Positions 1 to 9,877 of a stretch of 60,000 nucleotides of DNA are shown here, one piece after another. Location: assembly GCF_963678635.1 (NCBI RefSeq), contig NC_087065.1, forward strand, positions 65,319,374 to 65,379,373, read 5' to 3'. Each line of letters opens with the position of its first letter. Positions within the stretch are counted from its first letter, which is position 1. This DNA is from Symsagittifera roscoffensis. Taxonomy: Eukaryota > Xenacoelomorpha > Acoela > Convolutidae. Below the pieces are notes generated by a model. The model searched no databases, was not told where the DNA came from, and saw nothing but the letters and a program-made list of their open reading frames with translations. Made by a program: the position numbers and the translations under genes.

Positions 1-1178
1 CATAGAGACTAGGCGGAGCTACGCAACACTCACGATGCAAAATTATTTGACAGAATTACAGCGTCAAAATGTTCAGTAAAAACAGCAAAATACTTCATGT
101 TTTTCAAAAACAAATGCTTCGTTTCGCAGATTTACGGTACGTATCAAATAATTGCAATCAATTTCCACATAATTGCAATCAGAAAAAAAACAAAAATTTG
201 ATGCCTAAGCGCGATTGGTTGCATTCTTTTTTTGCCAAAGCAAAAAAAAAAGAATGCAAAACAGGAAGGTTGCAAGAAAAAACTCTGCTAAAAGCAATAT
301 GATAAAAGATAATTGTTTACATAAAGCCTGAATAAATTGAAAACTTTTTTTAACTGATTTTAACAAATGCCGTAATGTTAAGCAAAATCCCTGCTGTGGC
401 CAAGTGCCAATAAAAAACAAGCAGCACACTAGCAAAAGCCGGGCAAAGATTTTCTGACGCGCCAAAAAAAACTCTGGTTAAAAACAACAGATGCTCTTTG
501 TTTTTGGGCAAGTGCGTTACCGCTACACCACGTGCGCAATTTAGCTTGTGGCTTCTGATTCCACATAAACCAACGTTTAAACTGACGCAAGTGATTCTAT
601 TTAATTATTTTTCAAGCCAAAAAAAACAATATTCCGATTTAACAACACGTGATAATCGCAAGCGTTGTTGCATGAAACCTATCGTTCCCTCAATCACGCA
701 ATATAGAAATTTCGAAAAACAAAAGGTGCCTAGCATACGCCGAGACCAAAAGCTACTAAGCTACGGAACAAATATATTCCCATCAAGTTCCGACCGCAGT
801 GATATAAATGTAATAAATTCTAGAAAACTATATATTTACCATAGTTGAGTACCTTTTGGGAGTTTCATTGATATTTGAAGTAGAAAATGGAAATGCTTTT
901 ATTTTAAGAGCTAATATATGCTTACGGAGAGAAATTTTTTTTTTCGATATAGAAAACCCAACTGAACCTTCATCATGTATTCTAAGCATCTTTGACCAAA
1001 CCATGGAACAAAATGAATTGTCAAAATTGAAAAACACCCAAGGACATACTTTTGCTTTCTTTCTGTAAAAATAACGTTTGAACACAGAAGCGAAGCTGCG
1101 CTTCCCAAACAAAGCAAAAAAGCTAAGAAATATCTTTAAAAGGAAATCCTGAAATTTTAAAAACAACTGAATTTTACG

Positions 1179-1250
1179 GGAAGTGAACCTCAGTCCTCGG
1201 ACATTCATGATTTCCAGTTGACTGCCCAACAAATTTGTGCCACTGACGCT
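1179..1250 (-). repeat. tRNA-like (SINE-head-like) box pair, first type
   Basis: Read on the minus strand this contains a D-arm/A-box-like stretch (TGGGCAGTCAACTGG) and, about 30 nt later, a B-box-like GAGGTTCACTTCC. The same pair recurs at 7559-7630 and 11645-11716. The arms do not fold into a proper cloverleaf, so this is at best a tRNA-derived SINE relic. Confidence 0.25.
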
Positions 1251-2770
1251 TATACAACCCTACAAGCGGCAAAATGGAGCTTCAAAATGCACAAATTTTG
1301 CACGCAAGAATTTCAAATATAATGAACTTAAGGACAACACAATAACTTTGCAAGCAACAGCTTGGAAAGTATAAAGTCAAATTGTGTAAGCAAGCATTTC
1401 GAAATTTTCGCCAAAAATAATTGGAAATTTTCTTTTAAAAAAAAAACGTTTTTATTATTCTAGCTGTATGAATCAAACATATTTCTTCGGTTCACCTGAT
1501 GAAAGAAAACTGCATCAACTCTGTTAACTTGTACTATCAAAAAGCAAAACTATTAATTAGCCAATTCAACCTCCTGCATTAAAATGCCACCAAAGTAGCG
1601 CTAGTATTTGCAACTTAGGTTGGAAAATATGGAAAAAGTATCCTTGTACTATCACACTTCATTCCGTTGTGTACATAAAAGAAACTAGAAAAAATTAACG
1701 TTATCCTGAACCCGAAATGATCAGTATAATTCAGTCGAAACTGCCATATTATGTCGTTAAGACTAATGCAAAAATTCCTAATTGATGAATTGGTTGTGTA
1801 TCCAACAATTTATAACCCTCAACTTTGAGCTGTCCACTTAAACCAAGAAAATGACCGCTAGTTCTGGTCATGTTGAAGTTTCCGCACATAAATAAACATG
1901 GTCGATAACTAGGACTTCAAGGTAACCAGATTTAAAAAAAAAAACAGCTTTGTCTCGTAATTTTTTTTTGCATTTTTTGTCGGTCAGTTGACGATTCGAA
2001 GGTACTTAATAAATATCATTCAACTATAGGACGGTAATTTGTTGTACCTACTTTTGCGTAGAACAAAATTTAAGATAACACAACCGAATACAAAGTTCCT
2101 CCCATGTCGTCGAATCAAAAATGTTTATCTACAATTTGATGATTCATTTATCATGTACAGAGACTTATATTGAAAGTTTTTCAAGTTTGAAACTACCTCC
2201 CAGATGAATACAGAAAAGCGCATTGCATATTTTAGGTCAATATATGTCATTACCAGTAGATCAGAACTATCAATCAAAAGTTCTACACAGAGAATTAAGT
2301 ATTCAGAAACATTCAGCGAGCAGAAAGCAAGTCGTTAAACTGAAAAAAGGTCTATATTCCGATGTGATAACACTTGTTAATCTCAAGCGTAACCCAAAAA
2401 AGTTACAAGTACCCGAAAAAAATAGAAGTAAATTTTGTATCAAGACGAATTGTATACAAGTCGACTTAAATTTTCGTTTGCTTAGCATTTAAAACAAACA
2501 TACTTAAATTACCTTCTGATTAGCATGGGGAATTTTATGGGAAGATTAGTATCGGAAAGAGGTGAAATAGAGCGTATCATTCGGCCTCGTTTCACGTTTC
2601 GATGCGGTATCTGACATAGCGTTAAGAACCACTGTCTGCAAAACCTGCCCAAAAATGAAAATTTTACCGAGAGCCGAGCCTTATCCTGTAATAAAGAAAT
2701 CTGACATCTGGAAAAACTAATTGGCCAAAATGATAATCAAACACTTAAAAATCACGCACATCAATGTAAA

Positions 2771-3034
2771 TTATTTCAGTGAACTCGAGTTTGATAGGTT
2801 TTTGAGCTGTTCAGTTTTCAATTCACAGGCTTCCTTCGCCAAATCAAGTTTCATAGTATTAATGTAGACCGATCCTCCGTGTGGATAGGTTGAACTGTTT
2901 TTCTGCAGATAACTCAACTCTCCTGCAACTATGCTCTGAAACGACTTGATCGCAGACGAAAATCTTGCCAGACTTTCACGACATTCCGATTGATTTGAGG
3001 AAAAAACTGGATCTGGTCCTTCATTATTTTGGTT
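2771..3034 (-). pseudogene. MED11: MED11 copy A, interrupted
   Basis: The C-terminal part of the MED11-like protein is intact to the same stop codon as copy C, including the conserved PHGGSVY segment. At 3034 homology ends, and an unrelated 1.2-kb segment replaces the bases that encode residues about 13-40 in copy C. The remaining 5' piece resumes at about 4233, and the start codon equivalent there is ATA instead of ATG. The gene is therefore dead by both insertion and start loss. Confidence 0.75.
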
Positions 3035-4232
3035 TCCGCATAGCAACGCATTGATAAGACCGAATAGCTAGCCTCAGTTAAACTTGTCTTTATTTTTCAC
3101 CCGGAATTATTCGCGGCATACGCGTTAAAAGAACGGAATGTACCGCGCTTCAATTATCCAAAAAAAGTTAATGCACTTCATCCATGCGCAGATCGAAAAG
3201 TTGTACCTCATTGAGAAAACTAACTTAAAATTAAACTAAATGAATTCTTTTCAAGGTGCCCCAAATTTTTTTCCAGCGAAATAAAATGATTTCTTTTTCA
3301 TATTAAATGGACCAAACTGATCTCAAAAGATATATTTGAAAATTCGGACTAAAAAATTTAAAGTGGAATGAAAATTACGTCACTCCATCAATCAGTTTTA
3401 GATGTTTTTTTTCGATGTTCTCGTTATAATATGCAATACATTTAAATTTAAGGAAAAAATAAATCTTTATTTATACTCATAAAATATTTGAAACATTTAC
3501 TGCTTCATTCTTCTTAAAAAGCAGTTGGAACAATCAGGGTTTTGTCCTGATATGAGCAGTCTTGTTTGACTTTAAGAAATCGAATACGCTTTTCTGTGGT
3601 TTTTTGATGTTTTAATAATTCATTTTAATCATGACTGTAAGGGCTTCAAAATAATATATCACTCGATCTATTCTGGTTAACATGTTAAAAAACAAGCGCA
3701 GCACGTTGCTGTGCAAGTAGCACAAAAAAGTCCAAGAAAATCATTTAAAAAAAGTGTTTTGCCCAAATTGATTTGTTTTATTCCAAATTAAGTGTCCGTG
3801 GTGTGATGAGAGGCTTAAAGCAATACAAAAGCCTAGAACTTGGACCTTTTTGATAGTCATGTATAATTTGGCATATTGACACTTACAAAAAAAACAATTG
3901 AAAAGAATTTTTTTGTAAAATATAATTTCAGTAAGTAATCCCCAACAGTCACTCTTAAAATTGACTTAAAATCAAAAATTGTTCACCAATTTTTTTGACA
4001 TTTAAAAGTTTTTTATTTTCTGCAAAAATGCTGTTCGAAATATTACTGAACAGGTTCCAATATAATACACCACTAGAACTATTCCGATGATTAATTAACG
4101 TTCGCGTGGAAAACAAAAATTTACAACCCAGATCCCTTATCAGAAATTTTGGGAAAAGTTTTTGAAAAAAAACACTCCAAGAAAAATTTCTTCTCAGAAT
4201 TACAGAATTACAGCGTCATTTGACAGAGTTAC
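3035..4232. other. 1.2-kb insertion/replacement in unit A
   Basis: Present in A, absent from C, where 82 bp of MED11 coding sequence (13502-13583) occupies the place. It ends with a short echo of the unit start (TTGACAG, TTACAGCGTC around 4200-4225). It contains the first copy of a ~157-bp direct repeat (4040-4196). No long open frame and no clear terminal repeats are visible. Confidence 0.7.
4040..4196. repeat. Direct repeat, first copy (partner 4553-4712)
   Basis: About 157 bp beginning near GCTGTTCGAAATATTACTG and running through TTCGCGTGGAAAACAAAAAT and ATCCCTTATCAGAAATTTTG recurs at 4553-4712 with few changes. The two copies flank the region where A diverges from C. Confidence 0.85.
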
Positions 4233-4552
4233 TTCAAAGTTACATTTTCTGGCACAAGATTATTGGATATAGCTCATTGAGTAACTGAAAAAAATATATA
4301 GCCAACCGACTATTGGAAAAGAGTCAATGAACGAAATAACACAAAAACTGATTTCGAGCTTCAGAGAAAAAAATTATTGCCTCAAGCACTTTGAATTTCA
4401 AGAAAAATTCATGATGAACACTTTTTAGATAAAAATTAATCGCATTTGAGAAAACTTGATCACGGGAGAAATTTTTATCCCGCTGGGAAATATAAAATAA
4501 ACTATCCAAACTAGAAGTCGATCACTTTTTTTATGACATTACTTTTGCTGAA

Positions 4553-4712
4553 CATTACTGAACATGTTCCAATATAGTACACCACTAGAACTATTCCGAT
4601 GATTAATTAACGTTCGCGTGGAAAACAAAAATTTACAACCCAGATCCCTTATCAGAAATTTTGGGAAAAGTCTTTGAAAAAGAATACATTCCAAGAAAAT
4701 TTTCTTCTCTAA
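4553..4712. repeat. Direct repeat, second copy
   Basis: Partner of 4040-4196. It starts immediately after position 4550, where homology between units A and C ends, so the repeat may have taken part in the rearrangement. Confidence 0.85.
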
Positions 4713-5040
4713 TTTCAGTGGTCCGAATAAAAACTAATCAACTCCCAAAGACAAAACTCCTCCCCATTTCAGTAATTGGAACAAAAAATCAGCAAACCTC
4801 ACTTCAATAATAAAAACTGTAAATAGATAACTTTATAAACTCAAAAAACGAAATCGATAATTTTCGAAACACAACTTCTGAAATAAAAGCCAGGCTGTAA
4901 AACAACTGAAAAAAAAACAGGCTGGAAACAACTTTGCAAAAACAAGCTAGAAAACAGCCAAAAAGCCCTAGCATGAAAAAAAAAACTAAGTGAAATAAGG
5001 AATAGAGGTCGCAAATAAAAAAAACCTTTTTCGATGTTTC

Positions 5041-5103
5041 CTATTTGAACCTCAGACCTTGAGACTAGGAATATTACGCCCTCGGATGTAAAAGTTAACC
5101 ACA
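5041..5103 (-). repeat. tRNA-like (SINE-head-like) box pair, second type
   Basis: On the minus strand GTGGTTAACTTTTACATCC is followed by CTGAGGTTCAAATAGG, resembling the A and B boxes of a tRNA promoter at about the right spacing. It recurs in unit B at 8432-8496. Stems are incomplete, so a functional tRNA is unlikely. Confidence 0.3.
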
Positions 5104-5253
5104 ATCCTTTGGAAATAAATACAAGGTCCAGTTAAAGATGGAGGTATCTTTTTTACGTTTTCAATAATACGTTGCACCAATACGAAAGGAAATGCCAATT
5201 TTCAATTTTGCCAAACAAATGGACTGAACTCAAAAACGAACTCTTTCGTCAAC

Positions 5254-5466
5254 TTAAGTAGGTGGCGAGCCTCTCATTCGAATTAGTTTCTCATACTTGT
5301 TTTTTAATTGAGTTATTAATTTCAGAACTTGCTGAGTATTTTTCAAGAAAAGTGAATAATTTTCCAAAAAACTACTCTTTTCGTTAGTAAAACTACTAAA
5401 ACATGTGCATAACTCTTTATGTAAGAAAAATTGCAAAACTATTGCGCTCGATTGATCGCTTAACAA
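5254..5466 (-). CDS. Unidentified open frame, unit A copy
   Basis: A ~70-codon frame ending KLIRMRGSPPT is preserved in unit B (8649-8990) with a few replacements such as LQFF to MQFF and NTQQV to NTQPV and no internal stop. The C-terminal part looks helical, with regularly spaced hydrophobic residues. In A an upstream stop shortens the frame. I do not recognise a family; it may be a terminal exon or a chance frame kept by recent duplication. Confidence 0.2.
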   Translation of the reverse strand: MLSDQSSAIVLQFFLHKELCTCFSSFTNEKSSFLENYSLFLKNTQQVLKLITQLKNKYEKLIRMRGSPPT

Positions 5467-8098
5467 CAGATTTTGTAGGGTAGTTTTTGAGATAAAAACA
5501 ATTTTCGATAAACGAAAAAAACTTTAAAAACGTATTTTTCTCAATTCCACGTCGGCTTTTTACCTAAAAGGTAAAAACGAAAAACTGCGCAACAATTTTA
5601 TTTGATTGAAATCATAACATCAGAATAAGTTGGGTATTTTTTGGCGCAAAAATTTCAAGAAAACGACCAAAATGATTTAATTATTAGGTTCAATATCAAC
5701 ACCACTGAAGTTTTCAAAATCTTACGACGTGCGGCAAACAAAAAACAGATTAGTTTAAAATGCACCCACCTAGGAGAGCAGCCGGTTTTTCATTGATAGT
5801 ACTTTTGTAAAATCCGTTTAAGTAGTGTTTGAGAGCCAGTAAAATTTGTACAAAAAAGCAAACATTTTCCTTTATAAGCTTAAAAATAATACAAGCAAAT
5901 ATTGAAATCTTATACAATTTCGTAAAAACTAATTTTATCAAACGGGAACCAAAAGAAGCTTATCAAACAGAAACTGAAACAGCAGCAATAAACGCTTTTA
6001 AAATACTTATTGTTGGATATACATCAAAAGTGAAGTGCTACCAAATGAGCACTTTTATCTGTGGCTAGGTTGCAAAAATTTCGTTTTAAACTGAGCAACA
6101 TATGGCTATATCAAGACTTAAAACACTTAACATAGACGTCAGTGGCTATGACACTCGCATTTGAACTCACTATAAGCGTGGTCGCATACTCAGCTTTTCT
6201 TAACAAAAACGTTCGTGCAGAATTACCTTTTAATACTACTAAAGAAGTATCATACAATATCTAGTGTTTAAAAGTTATGAAATAATGGATTGTCTAATCG
6301 TCTTGTCTTGGTTTCAATGTAAACGATCACCAATCAAAAGTCAAACTTCGGTTTCATTTCGAAAAAGTTGTCACCAACAAAAAATACATAGAGACTAGGC
6401 GGAGCTACGCAACACTCACGATGCAAAATTATTTGACAGAATCACAGCGTCAAAATGTTCAGTAAAAACAGCAAAATACTTCATGTTTTTCAAAAACAAA
6501 TGCTTCGTTTCGCAGATGTACGTATCAATTAATTGCAATCAATTTCCACATAATTGCAACCAGAAAAAAAACAAAACTCAAAAATTTGATGCCGAAGCGC
6601 GATTGGTTGTATTCTTTTTTTTGCCAAAGCAAAAAAAAAGAATGCAAAACAGGAAGGTTGAAAGAAAAAATTCTGCTAAAAGCAATATGATAAAAGATAA
6701 TTGTTTACATAAAGCCTGAATAAATTGAAAACTTTTTTTACCTGATTTTAACAAATGCCGTAATGTTAAGCCAAAACCCTGCTGTGACCAAGTGCCAATA
6801 AAAAACAAGCAGCACACAAGCAAAAGCCGGGCAAAGATTTTCTGACGCGCCGAAAAAAACTCTGGTTAAAAACAACAGATGCTCTTTATTTTTGGGCAAG
6901 TGCGTTACATCTACACCACGTGCGCAATTTAGCTTGTGGCTTCTGATTCCACATAAATCAACGTTTAACTGACGCAAGTGATTCTCTTTATTTTTCAAGC
7001 CAAAAAAACAATATTCCGATTTAACAACACGTGATAATCGCAAGCGTTGTTGTATGAAACCTATCGTTCCCTCAATCACGCAATATAGAAACTTCGAAAA
7101 ACAAAAGGTGCCTAGCATACGCCGAGACCAAAAGCTACTAAGCTACGGAACAAATATACTCCCATCAAGTTCCGACCGCAGTGATATAAATGTAATAAAT
7201 TCTAGAAAACTATATATTTACCATAGTTGAGTACCTTTTGGGAGTTTCATTGATATTTGAAGTAGAAAATGGAAATGCTTTTATTTTAAGAGCTAATATA
7301 TGCTTACGGAGAGAAAATTTTTTTTCGATATAGAAAACCCAACTGAACCTTCATCATGTATTCTAAGCATCTTGGACCAAACCATGGAACAAAATGAATT
7401 GTCAAAATTGAAAAATACCCAAGGACATAGTTTTGCTTTCTTTCTAAAAAAATAACGTTTGAACACAGAAGCGAAGCTGCGCTTCCCAAACAAAGCAAAA
7501 AAGCTAAGAAATATCTTTAAAAGGAAATCCTGAAATTTGAAAAACAACCGAATTTTACGGGAAGTGAACCTCAGTCCTCGGACATTCATGATTTCCAGTT
7601 GACTGCCCAACAAATTTGTGCCACTGACGCTTATACAACCCTACATGCGGCAAAATGGAGCTTCAAAATGCACAAATTTTGCACGCAAGAGTTTCAAATA
7701 TAATGAACTTAAGGACAACACAATAACTTTGCAAGCAACAGCTTGGAAAGTATAAAGTCAAATTGTGTAAGCAAGCATTTCGAAATTTTCGCCAAAAATA
7801 ATTGGAAATTTTCTTTAAAAAAAAAACGTTTTTATTCTTCTAGCTGTATGAATCAAACATCTTTCTTCGGTTCCCCTGATGATGTTACTTGTTACTTATC
7901 ATAAAGCAAAACAAAATACTATTAATTAGCCATTTCAACCTCCTGCATTAAAATGCCAACCTGTCTGCAAAACCTGTCCAAAAATGAAAATTATACCGAG
8001 AGACGAGCCTTATCCTGTAATAAAAAAATCTGACATCTAGAAAAACTAATTTGCCAAAATGATAATCAAACACTTAAAATCACACACATCAATGTAAA

Positions 8099-8384
8099 TT
8101 ATTTCAGTGAACTCGAGTTTGATAGGTTTTTGAGCTGTTCAGTTTTCAATTCACTGGCTTCCTTTGCCAAATCAAGTTTCATAGTATTAATGTAGACCGA
8201 TCCTCCGTGTGGATAGGTTGAACTGTTTTCCTGCAACTATGCGCTGAAACGACTTGATCGCAGACGAAAATCTTGCCAGACTTGCACGACATTCCGATTG
8301 ATTTGATGAAAAAACTGGATCTGATCCTTCATTATTTTGGTTCAAAATTTGCACTATGTTACTTGTTTCTTGCGCTATTAACAC
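8099..8384 (-). pseudogene. MED11: MED11 copy B, 5'-truncated and frameshifted
   Basis: Matches copy C from the stop codon up to residues around LIAQETSN, then joins the equivalent of A ~5005, so the N terminus is gone. A 20-bp deletion (ACTGTTTTCCTGCAACTATG remains of a 40-bp stretch) shifts the frame upstream of the conserved C-terminal part. The deletion lies between two CTGCA copies seen in copy C, suggesting slippage. Confidence 0.75.
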
Positions 8385-8648
8385 AATTTAACACAATAGA
8401 GGTCGCAAATAAAAAAACCTTTTTCGATGTTTCCTATTTGAACCTCAGACCTTGAGACTAGGAATATTACGCCCTCGGATGTAGAAAAGTTAACCACAAC
8501 CCTTTGGAAATAAAGACAAGGTCCAGTTAAAGATGGAGGTATCTTTTTTACGTTTTCAATAACAGGTTGCACCAATACGAAAGGAAATGCCAATTTTCAA
8601 TTTTGCCAAACAAATGGACTGTACTCAAAAACGAACTCTTTCGTCAAC

Positions 8649-8990
8649 TTAAGTAGGTGGCGAGCCTCTCATTCGAATTAGCTTCTCATACTTGTTTTTT
8701 AATTGAGTTATTAATTTCAGAACTGGCTGAGTATTTTTCAAGAAAAGTGAATAATTTTCCAAAAAACTACTCTTTTCGTTAGTAAAACTACTAAAACATG
8801 TGCATAACTCTTTATGTAAGAAAAATTGCATAACTATTGCGCTCGATTGATCGCTTAACAACAGATTTTGTAGGGTAGTTTTTGAGATAAAGACAATTTT
8901 CGATAAACGAAAAAAACTTAAAAAACGTATTTTTCCCAATTCCACGTCGGCTTTTTTCCTAAAATGTAAAATCGAAAAACTGCGCAGCAA
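8649..8990 (-). CDS. Unidentified open frame, unit B copy
   Basis: 113 codons, the longer version of the 5254-5466 frame: in B the stop present in A upstream of the shared part is absent. The first ~40 residues are basic and hydrophobic; the remainder is a probable coiled/helical tail ending MRGSPPT. Unit C lacks this region altogether. No family recognised. Confidence 0.25.
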   Translation of the reverse strand: MLRSFSILHFRKKADVELGKIRFLSFFRLSKIVFISKTTLQNLLLSDQSSAIVMQFFLHKELCTCFSSFTNEKSSFLENYSLFLKNTQPVLKLITQLKNKYEKLIRMRGSPPT

Positions 8991-9284
8991 TTTTTTTTGA
9001 TTGAAATCATAACATCAGAATAGGTTGGGTATTTTTTGGCGGAAAAACTTCAAGAAAACGACCAAAATGATTTAATTATTAGGTTCAAAATCAACACCAC
9101 TGAAGTTTTCAAAATCTTACAACGTGCGGCAAACAAAAAACAGACTAGTTTAAAATGCACGCACCTAGGAGAGTAGCCGGTTTTTTCATTGATAGTACTT
9201 TTGTAAAATCCGTTAAAGTAGTGTTTGAGAGACAGTAAAATTTGTACAAAAAAGCAAACATTTTCCTTTATAAGCTTAAAAATA

Positions 9285-9877
9285 ACAAGACTGAGATCTT
9301 CAACGTATTGGAATTTTTTAAAATTAAGTTTTTGAAAATTTTTTTGAAAAAATCATAAAAACGTCATATCTCGAAAACTACAAGGATTTGGTTGTTCATA
9401 TATGGAGGCCAGAATCACAAAACCTGGGAAAATTCTGACAACATCCAACTATTGGGTTGCTATTTACAAACTTGATGAAATGAAAACTGAATTTAAACGG
9501 GAAAATCGAAAAAAACACGTTGAAAAAGCTTAAACATGGCGAGATAGTGAAGCCCGTATTTAAATATATAATAACAGATAATAGATTTGATAGAAGAAAA
9601 ATTTAAAAAAATTAGGAGACGGGTAGACAGACAAAATCAAATTTTTTTAAAAAGCAGGTATACAGACAGACAGACAGACAGACAGACAGACTTAATTTGG
9701 CCTCGAAAAAATCTAGTGAAAAATTAATGACCTTGAGGGAAAATTAATGAAAAATTTTCTTAAGCATTGCAATACATTATATAGCTTAAACATGAAAAAA
9801 TTCTTTCGTTAAACAAGCAAAATTTTTATGCTTAAACATGGGAGATAGCTGTCACTAGCATTTAAATATAGTATAGA
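9285..9877. other. ~590-bp insertion in unit B
   Basis: Interrupts a stretch continuous in unit A near 5886. Contains a (CAGA)n tract and two related blocks about 300 bp apart beginning GCTTAAACATGG and ending TATTTAAATATA / CATTTAAATATA (from 9529 and 9830). No open frame of note. Confidence 0.65.
9662..9691. repeat. (CAGA)n microsatellite
   Basis: About seven uninterrupted CAGA units inside the unit-B insertion. Confidence 0.95.

Larger units (their letters stand above)
1..6386. repeat. Tandem unit A of the MED11-bearing array
   Basis: The first 1.56 kb matches the starts of units B and C with only scattered differences, and each unit begins with the same CATAGAGACTAGG phrase (1, 6387, 10460). 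The unit phase is arbitrary because the window opens at that phrase; the array may continue to the left. A is the longest copy. It contains a broken MED11, a 1.2-kb segment absent from C (3035-4232), and a tail (about 4551-6386) that B shares but C lacks. Small open frames here are mostly not preserved between copies. Confidence 0.9.

Noticed and set aside
2223-2492. Plus-strand open frame (MHILGQYMSLPV...) also seen at 12688-12963 as a possible second gene of the array
   Set aside because: The two copies shift frame relative to each other near their ends and the region is deleted in unit B; no splice or family support.
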